Assembly: GCA_932294295.1 (NCBI GenBank)
Contig: OW028577.1
Coordinates: 7,467,501 to 7,531,500 of the forward strand
DNA length: 64,000 nucleotides
Reading direction: 5' to 3'
Source of the DNA: Alitta virens
Taxonomy: Eukaryota > Annelida > Polychaeta > Phyllodocida > Nereididae
Shown here: positions 35,507 through 47,050 of the stretch, one piece after another
Layout of the letters: each line of letters begins with the position of its first letter
How positions within the stretch are numbered: the first letter of the stretch is position 1
Translations under genes and position numbers: made by a program
Notes under the pieces: model-generated
Seen by the model: only the letters and a program-made list of their open reading frames with translations
Database searches by the model: none
What the model was told of the DNA's origin: nothing

Positions 35507-36109
35507 TTACTTCTTCAGAGACATCTGACTCATAAGGAAGGACAAGCTCAGCAGCTGGCTCATGTTGAGCAGAGTCGAACTGGTAGGAAGGTTATCACTG
35601 CCAGACAGCAAGGATCCCACTGAAGGAGGGTTCATGGAAGAAGAACCAGGCACCACTGGAGAAGGTACAGCAGAGAAGCCACCCAATGAAGATGAAGGCC
35701 CAGGTCCAGAAGACTGAAAGGTCCCTGCAGGCTGGAACGTGGCAACTGAAGAAGCTCCTGTAGGCTGTAAAGAAGCTGAAGCGGACGGCTGTGTAGACAT
35801 TGTCTGCAAGGTAGTCCATTGATTCTCAGGAGTAGCCTGCTGGAACTGGGTGAACGTCGGCTGAAACATCTGGGCCTGCTGCGGTTGCTGATGGAGCTGC
35901 TGCTGCTGCTGATGGAGCTGCTGCTGCTGCTGAAGAATCAACTGCTGCTGTTGCTGCTGCTTGTTCCTCCTGACTTGCACCTTCAGCTGCAGGAAGAACG
36001 ACATCAGCTGGGCTTCGACGTCATCATACGTGTCCAAGTCCAACTGAAGACACTCAGAATAGATGGAGTCCGTCAACGATCGGATTCTCTGGGTCTTTGC
36101 TACCCGAAT
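35507..36109 (-). CDS. Glutamine-rich protein fragment or exon
   Basis: The minus-strand frame is open from a TAG at 36109 to TAA at 35507-35509. A possible acceptor (TAGGCCTTAG) lies exactly at the upstream end, so this may be a last exon. A short ordered-looking start (RIRSLTDSIYSECLQLDLDT, then a helical LMSFFLQLKVQVRRNK) leads into polyglutamine with Leu and His. A Gln/Ser/Thr/Pro/Gly-rich tail follows, with no further domain. Such composition is common in transcriptional co-regulators, but I do not recognise the family. CAG-type codons repeat, so part of the frame could be repeat expansion. No ATG precedes the ordered part. Confidence 0.45.
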   Translation of the reverse strand: MRVAKTQRIRSLTDSIYSECLQLDLDTYDDVEAQLMSFFLQLKVQVRRNKQQQQQQLILQQQQQLHQQQQQLHQQPQQAQMFQPTFTQFQQATPENQWTTLQTMSTQPSASASLQPTGASSVATFQPAGTFQSSGPGPSSSLGGFSAVPSPVVPGSSSMNPPSVGSLLSGSDNLPTSSTLLNMSQLLSLSFLMSQMSLKK

Positions 36110-37310
36110 CTAAGGCCTAATTACACCCACTTAACAGGTGCACAGGCCAGTTATACATGTTGCAAAAGTTAGATACAAAAGTTAATTTTTGTTTTTTACC
36201 GGTACTGTCCCAACCGGTCAACCGTTAAATTTACAATCGCAGCTACAGCAAAAGAGGTCGTTTTTTTATATTTCAGAGCCGTAATGCTTTGGAAAATTCT
36301 GGAAAAATTCTAAATTGTACACCTCTGCCAAATGTATCTTTGTGTCAAAAACGGTAAAGATCTGTGAAACCGTTTACGAGAGGGTGGCAAAAAAGAGGCG
36401 AGCCAAATTCCAGCTACCTGGCAGCTACCCGAAAGTACTGCTGAATTTGACCCCTTTAAGGGTTGTAAAGACTAGTTTTGTCTATGCTAAAAGTTAGACA
36501 CAGAAGTTAATTTTTGTTTTCTAACCGGCGCTTTCTCAACCGGACACTCCAAAAAATTACAACATTTTTTCAATTTCTTTTATTTATCACATTTAAGACG
36601 TGTTCAGAAAATTCCGAAAAAATTCTAGAACGTAAACCTTTGCGCTAAGTATCTTTTGGCGCAAAAACGGAAACATCAAATTTGACCTTTTTCGAGTAAT
36701 ATACATGGAAATTTCGGGTAGCTGCCAGGTAGCTGGGTTCGGGTAGCTAACTTTACATTTTCGGTTGGCTGCCGGGTAGCTGTCAGGTAGCTAGGTTCGG
36801 GTAGCCAACTTCTCTGATCTGGTCCTTGGCCATATGTGATTCACTCACCAAGTGTTTTACGCATACTAGCGCTAATTCGTAGATCACTCCTGAACCACTT
36901 GCACGCCCCTTTACACAATGACCGTGGTTCCAACCATGTATCTATCTGAGATACAAGGTCCACGTTTCCCACATTGTTGTATTAGGACATTACTTGAATG
37001 ACATTTAGGCATATTATTCAGTTCCAATAGACAGAAGTACTGTGTACATAGACTGAAAATATAATTTTAAATAATAATGATATAGTCTCTTTTTGTACTT
37101 TAATTGACCCCACTAGGATAAAATTTTCAGCAATATTACTAAACACTCTACTGAACTTAATGTGGAACATGGTAATCATAAGCAAATGCCCTTACATTTA
37201 CAATTAACTATACAGACATTTAGATTACAACCCAAGAATTTTTCCCAGCTTTTCATAATTTTCTAGTTCTCATAGTCTGGGCTACCACTAGTTAAAGGTA
37301 ATATGGGTAT
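36110..37310. repeat. Direct and inverted short repeats around GGTAGCTGCCAGGTAGCT
   Basis: AGTTAATTTTTGTTTT with CCGG-rich flanks occurs at 36180 and again at about 36505, about 315 bp apart. CCAGCTACCTGGCAGCTACC (about 36409) is inverted at about 36715 and partly repeated to 36805. This looks like a small composite or foldback element. The rest, to 37310, is AT-rich with no gene. Confidence 0.5.
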
Positions 37311-37477
37311 TGTTGCGTTCACACCCAGACAAACTGACAAACTGCTAATGATGAACTGTCACATAGATTTGCATGACACATTTTGCATTTTCACAGTTGC
37401 ATGTAATTTGTTTCCTGCCTATCTAATTTCTATGAATTAAAGTCAGTCCACAAAAAGTATTTGATGTGTTCACTTCA
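37311..37477 (+). repeat. 5' LTR of CsRn1-like Ty3/gypsy element
   Basis: The 167-bp LTR starts TGTTGCGTTCAC and ends GTTCACTTCA. It matches 41393-41559 with five substitutions counted by eye. It is preceded by GTAT, which is repeated after the 3' LTR (4-bp target duplication). Confidence 0.93.
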
Positions 37478-37478
37478 A

Positions 37479-37495
37479 TGGTGACCCTGACGTGA
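37479..37495 (+). promoter_or_regulatory. Primer binding site, tRNA-Trp type
   Basis: TGGTGACCCTGACGTGA begins one base after the LTR. It is complementary to the 3' end of eukaryotic tRNA-Trp with one mismatch (T for C). CsRn1-clade elements are known for this primer. Confidence 0.8.
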
Positions 37496-37518
37496 GTGTA
37501 TTGGATTTTACATTCAAC

Positions 37519-38150
37519 ATGACTGAGCGCACAGGAATTAGTGCTGTTGCAATTAAGCTGCCTACATTTTGGACTGCTCACCCCAACATTTGGTTCACAC
37601 AGGCAGAAGCTCAATTTCATATCAAAAATGTGACTCAGGATATTACAAAATATTACTATGTGGTCTGAGCACTTGACCAAACAACAGCCAGTCGCATTCT
37701 TGACATCTTAGCAAATCCTCCTGCAGAAGGGAAATATGATTACCTGAAACAAAGACTTATTGATACATATGGACTCAATCGTCGTGACAGGGCAAGTAGA
37801 CTTCTTCATATTAATAACTTGGGTGACCGCAAACCCTCAGAACTCTTGGATGAAATGTTGTCATTATTAGATGGTCACAATTTTTGCCTACTTGCTGAAC
37901 AAATTTTCCTGGAACATTTACCTGAAGATATCCGTATGCAAATTGCTGATTCTGATTTCAAAGACCCTAGGGCTCTAGCTCAACGAGCAGACATTTTGTT
38001 GTTGGCTAAGCAACAGTCAGCTACACATATCATTCATCAAGTCAGCAAAAGAAACTGATTGGTGCTACTACCACAGCAAGTTTGGAGAACATGCCCGTAA
38101 ATGCTATCCACCTTGTAAACATCCGGGAAACGATCAAGCCGGTCGCCAGT
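37519..38150 (+). pseudogene. gag: Gag of the CsRn1-like element
   Basis: The frame from ATG 37519 begins with KLPTFWTAHPNIWFTQAEAQF, the usual capsid start of this group, and runs to TGA at 38056-38058. It has one in-frame TGA at 37666-37668. The nucleocapsid finger CYYHSKFGEHARKCYPPC (C-x2-H-x9-C-x3-C) lies in the next frame at about 38065-38120, so a frameshift precedes it. Gag forms the particle and binds RNA through this finger. Confidence 0.85.
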
Positions 38151-38178
38151 AGCTCCTTCGACGACCGGCAAACAAGAA

Positions 38179-41100
38179 GTGCAACACATCAACACCTGTA
38201 AAATGCAAGATGCAATGTCTCAATCACATTGCCGTCCACAACTGCTGTATGTAAGGGATGGAAATTCTGGCCGCACCTTCCTCATCGACACTGGAGCAAG
38301 GGTGAGCGTTTTTCCTGCCACAGGTGCGGACACACATTCTGGAAATTCTGTTCCCCAACTTGAGGCTGCAAATGGTACTGCAATTCGCTCTTATGGTTCT
38401 CGGAATATCACACTTTCATTTGATGGTCGCTTGTTTAATTGGACATTCGTTATTGCCAATGTTACCCAACCACTTTTAGGAGCTGACTTCCTTTGTTCAT
38501 TTAATCTCATGGTGGACATTAAAGGCCAGCATCTAATTAACACAACTACATTCTCCTCAGTCATGCTGAACCAGACCACCGGCCAGTATCTTGGTATTCA
38601 CAGTGTGTCCATGGATAGGACAAATGCTGATATACTTGCTGAATTTCCTGAGATACTCACTCCCACATTCTCCTGTTCTACTTTTCGCCATGGCGTAGAA
38701 CTTTTCATTCCCACTGAAGGTCCACCTATCCACAGTCGAGCCCGGCGGTTACCCCCAGATAAGCTGGCAATTGCAAAGGAAGAATTTAAACATATGGAGG
38801 CCTTAGGAATAGTTCGAAGGTCCAGCAGTCAATGGTCATCTCCACTCCATATGGTCCCTAAACAATCTGGCAGCTGGAGACCTTGTGGGGATTATAGACG
38901 TTTGAACAATGCCACAATACCCGATCGATATCCCATCCCACATATACAGGACTTTTCTGCAAAACCTGGCTGGATGCACTATCTTCTCAAAGATTGATCT
39001 TGTGCGTGGCTACCATCAAATTCCTGTCCATCCCGATGACATCCCAAAAACTGCAATTATAACACCATTTGGATTATTTGAGTTCCTCCGTATGCCTTTA
39101 GACTTAAAAATGCTGGACAAGCATTTCAAAGGCTTATGGATACTGTTCTACATGGTCTCTCTTTTGTTTTTGTCTACCTGGATGATATCCTCCTCTTCAG
39201 CCATTCTGAGCATGAGCATAAAATCCATTTGCGTTTGGTGTTCGAACGACTTCGGCAACATGGACTGGCCATATCTCCAACAAAATGTAAGTTTGGTGCT
39301 TCTGAAATTGATTTCTTGGGTCATCGTATCAACAACCTTGGTGCATTTCCTTTGGATAAGAAAGTGCAAGCGATTACAGACTTTCCCAAACCCACGTCAA
39401 CTAAGGCTTTGCAGGAGTTCCTTGGCATGGTGAACTTTTACCATCGTTTCATCCCTCATGCTGCTGCCATCATGCGTCCGCTATACAGTGCAGTATCAGG
39501 AAAAGCAAAGTTAGTTGAGTGGACGGATGATATGAATATGGCCTTCGAACAGACAAAGGAAGCATTGGCACAAGCTACTATGTTGGTCCATCCTCACCCA
39601 GAAGCACCTATCGCACTTACTGTGGACGCTTCCGATATTGCAGTTGGAGGTGTTCTTGAACAGCTTATTGATGATAATTGGCTACCTCTAGCATTCTTCA
39701 GTCGTCAACTTCGTCCCCCAGAGCGCAAGTATAGCACATTTGACGGAGAGCTTCTTGGACTTTACTTAGCGGTGAGACACTTTAAATACTTTCTTGAAGC
39801 CCGTCCATTTGTCGCATATACTGATCATAAGCCATTAACTTTTGCCTTCGCCAAAGTGACTGAGCCATGGTCTCCGAGGCAGCAACGTCATCTAGCTGCA
39901 ATTTCTGAATTTACAACGGACATCAGGCATGTAGCTGGCAAAGACAATTGTGTTGCAGATGCCCTCTCTCGCTCAGTTATTAATGCCATCACAACGGAGT
40001 TAGACATTGATTATTCAGCTATGGCTGCTGCCTAAGCAAAGGATCCGGAGGTCATTGCTTACCGCACTGCAGTTAGTGGTCTTGTCTTGGAAGACATTCC
40101 CTTTGGTCCTACAGGAACCACTCTGCTTTGTGACATTTCCACAGGACATGCCCGTCCCATTGTGCCCTCCTCCTGGAGATGACGTGTGTTTGAAGCTGTC
40201 CACCATTTGTCACACCCCTCAATTCGAGCAACTCGTACTTTGGTGGCCTGTAAATTCATCTGGCATGGTCTTCAGAAACAAATTGGAGCCTGGGCCAAGG
40301 CTTGCATTGCTTGTCAAACGGCCAAGATTCATCGCCTTGTCAAAGCACCACTTGATGTTTTCAAGATTCCTCATCGTAGATTTGACCATATCAATATGGA
40401 CTTAGTTGGCCCACTGCCATAATCTCAAGGCTACACATACCTCTTTACAATTGTAGACAGATTTACAAGATGGCCAGAGGCAATTCCATTAACGGACATC
40501 TCTACCTTGTCGTGTGCTCGAGCTTTGGTGGGTCAGTGGATTGCAAGATTCGGAATTCCTTCAGAGATATCTTCTGATCGTGGAAGTCAGTTCACTTCCG
40601 ACTTGTAGGCTTTGCTGACTAAGCTACTGGGTGTGCGACACAGCAGAACTACAGCTTATCATCCCCAAGCTAATGGCCTAGTGGAACGTTTTCATCGTCA
40701 CATGAAAGCTGCTTTACGTGCCCGCCTTACAGGCCCAAACTGGGTTGATGAACTTCCGTGGGTCCTTTTAGGAATTCGAACAGCTCCAAAAGAGGACTTG
40801 GGCACTTCTTCCGCAGAACTGGTGTTTGGCGAACCACTCACAGTTCCAGGTGACTTCATTCCTGCCTCATCTACTACTCTGCAGCCTACAGCATTTCTCC
40901 CTACCCTTCGAAACAAGGTAGGCTCCCTTGCACCTGTTCTCACATCTCAAATTGGCTCGCATGCTGTGGCTGTACCACAAGAACTCTACCAATGTGCATA
41001 TGTATTCATCAGACGTGACAACCACAGAACCGCATTGCAGCACCCATATCAAGGCCCATTTAAAGTCATATGCCCCGGAGAGAAGGTCTTCATCATCGAT

Positions 41101-41370
41101 ATGGGTGGGAAAGATGAAAAGGTTTCAATCGACCGTTTGAAACCAGCCCACCTCGACCTTGACCAGCCAGTGCGAGTGGCTATCCCTAAGCAATGTGGGC
41201 GACCTCGGAAGGTGTCCTCCAATCCTCCCACATCAAAGAACACTACTTCTCATAATCCCACAGTGCCCCATGTCCCCTTCAGACCCACTCCCAATCGCAC
41301 AAATAATCGCCCTCAGCGACAAAGACGTCCGCCAGTTCGGTACCAGGATAGCGGGACAGTTACATTTTAG
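38179..41370 (+). pseudogene. pol: Pol of the CsRn1-like element (PR-RT-RH-IN)
   Basis: Protease ([13 protein letters not shown], about 38278) leads into the RT start ([19 protein letters not shown]). A frameshift near 38955 moves to [19 protein letters not shown] second near 39110 leads to [10 protein letters not shown] with intact catalytic residues. RNase H follows (LTVDASDIAVGG, YTDHKPL). Integrase has an HHCC finger (HHLSHPS..CIACQ), then MDLVGPL, SDRGSQF and NGLVERF with the D, D and E residues present. The C-terminal chromatin-facing region ends at 41370. In-frame stops are TAA 40033, TGA 40180, TAA 40420 and TAG 40606. The original reading frame is easily traced, so inactivation looks recent. 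Confidence 0.9.
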
Positions 41371-41392
41371 CCGCAGTTCTGGGGGGGAGGTA

Positions 41393-41559
41393 TGTGGCGT
41401 TCACACCCAGACAAACTGACAAACTGCTAATGATGAACTGTCTCATAGATTTGCTTGACACATTTCGCATTTTCACAGTTGCATGTAATTTGTTTCCTGC
41501 CTATCTAATTTCTATAAATTAAAGTCAGTCCACAAAAAGTATTTGATGTGTTCACTTCA
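41393..41559 (+). repeat. 3' LTR of CsRn1-like element
   Basis: This is the 167-bp partner of 37311-37477. It begins TGTGGCGTTCAC and is followed by GTAT, the target duplication. Confidence 0.93.
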
Positions 41560-42710
41560 GTATATAGCTTTGCCACACATTAATGGCCAAATCGCCAGGA
41601 TCTCAAACACCCACATCTTTACACTTCCTATGCACCTGCAATGTTGCAGAGTGCTGGGGGATTGTTGCAGTGCAGCCTTTGTTTTTTTGTTTTATTTTAG
41701 CACAAGTGTTTACCGGCTGAAACACCCAACTGTAGCAGTAGAATTTGGTAAGACACCACCATTAAGACTGGAGCATTTGTTTTTTCACAGAGATTATTGA
41801 TTTATAGGTCAAGTGTACTTCACTATTTCTGTCTGCCCATTTCTCTGTCATGTCCAAGTCACAAGAGAAAACGATTAATGAAACAGGGAGAACATACTAT
41901 GCAGAGATAAATCTCGAGTAACTGAATTTGTTTTCCTCCTCTGCTTTTAATTACAACCACACAGAGTATTGGGAGTTTCTCATGTGCAGTAGGGTATACA
42001 TGTATTTACTTACACAAGACGTCCAATAAATAAAACAGTTTTTTGATAGATTGGAATTATTTATTCAGGGTAACAATTCAGATAAAGATACCGTTTTACA
42101 ATGTATGATTTGCTTTTGACACACCTGACAAAGGCCAACACTATGCCAACACTATGCCAACAGTAGGCCTACTGTTGGCCTACTTAAAATATCATATGAA
42201 AGTTTTCTGGATCCAGTATCCAGAATGTAATCCGGACCAAATATTTGATGTGGGTTATTAACTTCAGGCGTTTGAACATAAAAATTGAAAAAAAGTTATG
42301 GATGAAATAAATTGTGGAAGTAATATGGATCATATTAGAACTGGATCGTAGATTTGGAAGACTCATCCAGTATACATAATTAATGCTACTGGCCTAACAA
42401 CCTAAGTTGGTGTAAGCATATCATACCTATATCACTTCTCTTTGGGCATCAGATTTTCAACAAATTTGGCTTTTAATTACACCATGATTGGGTAGATTTA
42501 GAAGGACAGTAATTACCACTCCAAAACTGTCTGTTATGAATTACATAACGTATTACACTTATAGCTTGCTAACTAGCTAGCTAGGATAGATAGATAGAGA
42601 GATCGATAGATATGATTTTTGTTAAATTTCATTGAGGGTAAAACCTATTTTAGGTCTATATATGAGTTGCGCCACTGATACATGTAAACAATAACATCCT
42701 ACTATATATC
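41560..42710. other. Intergenic
   Basis: No gene was recognised. Confidence 0.4.
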
Positions 42711-42806
42711 GTCGGACTAATGAACTGTCGGACTAATGAACTGTCGGACCAGTGAACTGTCGGACCAATGAACTGTTGGACTATTGAGGCGTTGGACTAA
42801 TGGGCA
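42711..42806. repeat. 16-bp minisatellite, six units
   Basis: GTCGGACTAATGAACT is repeated at 42711, 42727, 42743, 42759, 42775 and 42791, with growing divergence to the right. Confidence 0.92.
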
Positions 42807-42829
42807 GTCCCTCACCCTGCTTATAATAT

Positions 42830-43650
42830 GCTGGTCATGAGCATGTTCTCAATGAAGTGCCAATTAACAATTAACATCTCATTGCCATTGGCTACTATTG
42901 TTTATATGCTAATCTAGAATTGGTCAATTAATTTCTAATGGTCCTAATGGACATGAGGTCCACAATACCCATTATACATGTGTGATGCTGCCATTTAGAT
43001 CTGTTTTCGTACATTCAAAGTGGCCTGTTTGATTATGCCTTCTTATAGCCTTGTCAAAGACCACCTGTTGACCTGCTATGCCGGCCTTTTCTGTAGCACC
43101 TTGGTGGTCATTAACCCAGAATTCAGGTTTGGCAAATTTAACCCACCCACTGGGTTGGGCTACATGCCCAAAGTGGGTTAAACCTGGGTCAAAATCCATA
43201 ATTTTACTTATAATAAGTATAAAAGTGCAGGAAAGACAAAACGATATTTAAACTATTGTATCTGAAACATTAAACCTTGCACAGATGATGCTACATGATG
43301 GTAGGACATAACCAAGATCAATGGTTGTTAAACCCAATTTTCAATTGTGAAAACACTAAATTACTTGATGGTTTAGCAATTTTTTCGCCATTTTTGTTAA
43401 CTTTAAAATTATAATCTTTGGATTTCAGCAGACAAGGAAACAGTTTTCAATCTAAAAAGCATGGTCCCATGTGCTGTAGTTTTTTTAAGAATTGAACTTC
43501 TATAATTAGAAGTCACTTTTTGTCAGTCTGTATGATTGTCTGTAGATTATTATAAGTCCCTGTACTATAATTCTGGAATTGTATTCTTCAATTGATACTC
43601 ATCTGCTCGTGCAAAGCTCAGTGATAGCCATATGTATTTCTAGGGGCCCA
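42830..43650. other. Intergenic
   Basis: No gene was seen. CCCACTGGGTTGGGC-type sequence near 43140-43190 is partly inverted relative to the AACCCGGG-rich block at 44010-44160. The minus frame at 42972-43199 is repeat-like. Confidence 0.35.
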
Positions 43651-43654
43651 TAGT

Positions 43655-43833
43655 AGGGGGTGGGTACCAGCTGGGCTTCCAACCACTGGGTCCTGGGTTC
43701 ATTTCCCAGTCGAGCCTTATTAAGTCGGATGGCTGTTTCATCCGTCATCTCATTGCCATGGTCCCTGCCTGTCCTAACTAGCCCATCAGGTGCAGAAATA
43801 CAGGATGTAAAGCCCTAAACCAACCACCGTTAT
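43655..43833 (+). mobile_element. tRNA-derived SINE (family B), copy 4, 5' truncated
   Basis: The copy begins inside the head (GGGCTTCCAACCACTGGGTC). The B box is degraded to GGGTTCATTTCCC, and the standard body runs to GGATGTAAAGCCCTAAACC. Confidence 0.85.
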
Positions 43834-44165
43834 ATGTATTTCTACCAATTTGGAATCCCATTTGTGAGCTTGTAAGAGGGTTTTTGTCAGGTTTTATCCA
43901 CTTTTGGTGGATTAAACCCATTTTATAATCAGTGTATAGAGCTCAGTGACGCGAATTAAAGTACTATTTAAGAAAGCAAATCTTTTATTTCTCGTTATAG
44001 TCACTGTTTTGTGTATTTCTACTAATTTGGAATCCCATGCGTTGAGCTTGTAGGATGGTTTTGGCCAGGTTTGACCCACTTTTGCCCGGGTTAAACCCAT
44101 TTTGCCCGGTTTATACCCAGGTTTTACCCGCTGGGCTGGGCAAAATTGATTTAACCCGGGTTAAA
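43830..44165. repeat. Direct repeat (~183 bp apart) with AACCCGGGTTAA-rich tail
   Basis: TGTATTTCTACCAATTTGGA (43834) recurs at about 44015 together with ~90 following bases. The second copy ends in a run of TTTTACCC/AACCCGGG motifs. Confidence 0.65.
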
Positions 44166-45701
44166 GTCCAACCCTGACCCAGATACTGACCTTATCAGTG
44201 AGTCTATTTCAACATTGCTAATTCTTGCTTTATTTTCATTCTTTCTTTCTCAATCTGTCTTTCTTTTTCTATCTTTCTTTCTCAGGCTTCAAGATATATT
44301 AAATAAATATGCCCTGTCAGTATACATATAATGTAACTTTTATCCTTCCTTCATTTCATTCTTTCTCTTTTACTCAACCGCCCATGTGTTATTAATAATT
44401 AGGAAGAGCGAGGAGACACAGCATTCACTTAGGATACTGATCAGACCTGTACCAGTCCATTTAAAAGTGCCAAAATTCTAACCGCTCCAGAGGCCATCAA
44501 CCGTTGTTCAAACATGTCTAAGAAGCGGTAAAAAGTCCGAATATATTTATATGCCCTAGGCTAGAAGGTGCCTTGTTAGCTGTATGGCAGAAACATATAT
44601 AATGTTATTGATTTTTTTTTCTCTTGACCTTTCAGAAGTTAAGCTTCCTTGAGAATCGGGTTAAGCTCTGCAATGCTTCTGCATCATAAAAGCAGTCCAT
44701 GTAAAATAGATGCCAGAAAGGTCATATGAGTCAGATGAGTTGCTGCTCGTGGTGAGGGTGGATGGATGAGGTGAGAGAAACAGCTAGAGGAGGCGTACCG
44801 TAAAAGACCCCACCCATGGTAAATGTGTAACAATGTGTGGACTCCCAAGCCCTCTCATCTCATCATTACATGTGCCTCTGGCAGCTGGTCAGAAGCTGGT
44901 GATGGCTTTCTTCACCATGCCTATTTCATTCCAGAGGTATTGACAATTCAGTAGGCCTACTTATCTTTACAACGGCTCGACCGTAGGCCGGAATACTATG
45001 AGCTGGCCAGTACAAGTGGGAGAAAATGGATACATTAGTATTGGAGATAACTGCCTCCCCTAAGATAGAGTCCATACGCAGTGATAAGAGGTTTGGGAGT
45101 TGTGATGCGAAATATGTATAGATATATAGTTGTATTGGAGAACTTCCAAATTTAAAGACCCTGACATCTGACAGAAATTTCTAGGTATGTAGGTGAGGGC
45201 ACAAAGGTGAAATAGGTTGACAACAGCAAAAGTTGATAACATTGCAGATAGTGTATATAAGTGTTATGACAGATTATATTTGACGAATAATATAACTATG
45301 GATACAGAAATTAGGAAAAATGTCAACACCAGAACACATTGTAAAGTTCACCCACCCAATTTTCTATTATGGATTTATTTTTCATTTAATATATACAACC
45401 TTGTGCCTGGAAGCATGTCATCACATTATTACTTCTCCACCTCTCAGTGGGCTCATATGCACATACAGTTTAGAGAATACCATCATATATTATTTTCAGC
45501 ATATTAATTGTTTATTATAATAATCAAGATCATTGTTTCCTATTAGAGACATGAGTCTATGTAAAATGCATTCTTTGATGAACTACTACAAACATGCTCT
45601 TATGTAAGCATGTTTGGTTGCAGGTTTAATATAATCTGACTGTGGTGATGAACTCTGGTGATGTGCATTTTAAGCTGTTATGTCACCAGAGTGTCGGGCC
45701 A
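44166..45701. other. Intergenic with a dispersed repeat
   Basis: A pyrimidine-rich tract lies at about 44220-44285. The stretch 44769-44905 (including GGTAAATGTGTAACAATGTG and GCCTCTGGCAGCTG) recurs at 62746-62865 and is a dispersed repeat. No gene was seen. Confidence 0.45.
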
Positions 45702-47050
45702 CTTAAAGGGGGCTGTAGATTGCACTCTAGTGTTCCACACCAATCCCCAGTGCATTGTATGTTTTGCACTTAGCAACTTCCTTTATGTGGGATTGGTGTG
45801 ACACAATATTAATCAGCATTGGGGCTTAACTCCAACTGCATTGTGTGCATTCTGCAGTCAATCTGCAGTCATGTGAGATTAAAAGGCTAGGGCTTAATAG
45901 TTCAAATGGATAGGCACATTGATGCAAGTAATTAAAGTTGTGACTTATGCAAGAGGCTTATCCTCCAGGAGAGGAAAGCTCACTGAGAGGGGGGAATTGG
46001 CCAAAGGTCACTATGGACCTTTGGACTGTGTGATTGCATTGTGGATTGACTGATTGTGGATCTCAGAGCTTGTGTCTGAGTGTAATTGGATGAGTGATGC
46101 TCCTCCCAATTGTGGGGAGGGGCTAACTGAAAATACTTAATGTTTGTGATTTGCAAAATAAAGTTAGTTATTTACCTGACCATTTTGTGGAAAGGAACAA
46201 AGTAACATTGTCTCTATTGAATGATTGAATAAGACTAGAAGGAAAGGACTGATGCTTTGAAGACATCTTCAGCACTTCTGTGACTTGGAGTCAAGTTTGG
46301 ATTAGACTGGCTTGCCCAGTGTACATGAAGCTTGGGACAGCTAAGGAAAGCAGAGCATGAGCCCCAAGACTTTATATCTGGTGACATCTTCTTCTCAGCA
46401 GCCCCAAGCTCTATGTACACTGGCTAGGCCAGTCTAGACCAGACTTGTCTTCTCATGCAATCAATCATCAATCATCCAATCAATCCTGATTCAATCAGTC
46501 ATCAATATTTCTCATCTCCAAGTAAATCAAAACAATCAAGTCAGAAGTGCCTTGTTCCTTCCCAAAGCTGGTCAGGTAAAAACTGATTTATTAATCAACA
46601 AAATTTCCTTATGTATTTTCCAGTGGCCACTCCCCTCACTTGGGGATGGCATCACTCATCCAATCAATACACATATTCAAATTACTTGGCCCGAGGCCCA
46701 CTAATCAAGGGATCCAAAAGTCCCCATGTGACTTTGGCTGACATCCCAATCTAACCCCCCCCCCTCTCAGTGAACAATCTTACCTTGGGGATAATCCCCT
46801 TACATAATACTGTACATGGACCTTAATCATGATGAGAAACATCAACAAATGCATTGCACTTTTAACCCTCCAGAACATATAGCAATCACAGAACACACAA
46901 CCCATATGGAGATAAGCTCCCTGCATGCTGATAGTTCATTAATATTATGTCACTCTAAGCAGACCGCAAAGGGAGTTGATAATCAAAAGAGCACACAATA
47001 CACTCAGGCTTAAGAGGAAACAAAGGAGTGCAATCTGCAGCTCTGCTAAG
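45702..47050. mobile_element. Foldback element with ~650-bp arms
   Basis: Paired inverse blocks run from the ends to the centre. They are GCTGTAGATTGCACTC (45711) against its inverse near 47030; CTCACTGAGAGGGGGG (45980) against 46760; GGATGAGTGATGC (46088) against 46650; TTACCTGACCATTTTGTGGA (46170) against 46570; and GACTGGCTTGCCCAGTGTAC (46305) against 46420. The loop is short, so the whole could form one imperfect hairpin. It encodes no protein. A target duplication was not identified. Confidence 0.75.

Larger units (their letters stand above)
37311..41559 (+). mobile_element. CsRn1-like Ty3/gypsy LTR retrotransposon, complete but inactivated
   Basis: The 4.25 kb element has both LTRs, a tRNA-Trp-type primer site, gag, pol in the order protease, RT, RNase H, integrase, and a polypurine tract (CTGGGGGGGAGG) just before the 3' LTR. 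There is no env. The coding part carries at least three frameshifts and five in-frame stops. Gag has the Cys-His-Cys-Cys finger characteristic of the CsRn1 group. Confidence 0.9.

Noticed and set aside
35217..35535. Small frames on both strands near 35.2-35.5 kb
   Set aside because: They pass through T- and A-runs and show no conserved motif.
37666..37668. In-frame TGA in gag as a selenocysteine or programmed readthrough codon
   Set aside because: The same element has several other stops and frameshifts, so simple inactivation explains it.
42972..43199. 75-codon minus-strand frame with NDHQGATEKAG-like start
   Set aside because: It looks like part of a dispersed repeat, has no upstream exon and no domain I can name.
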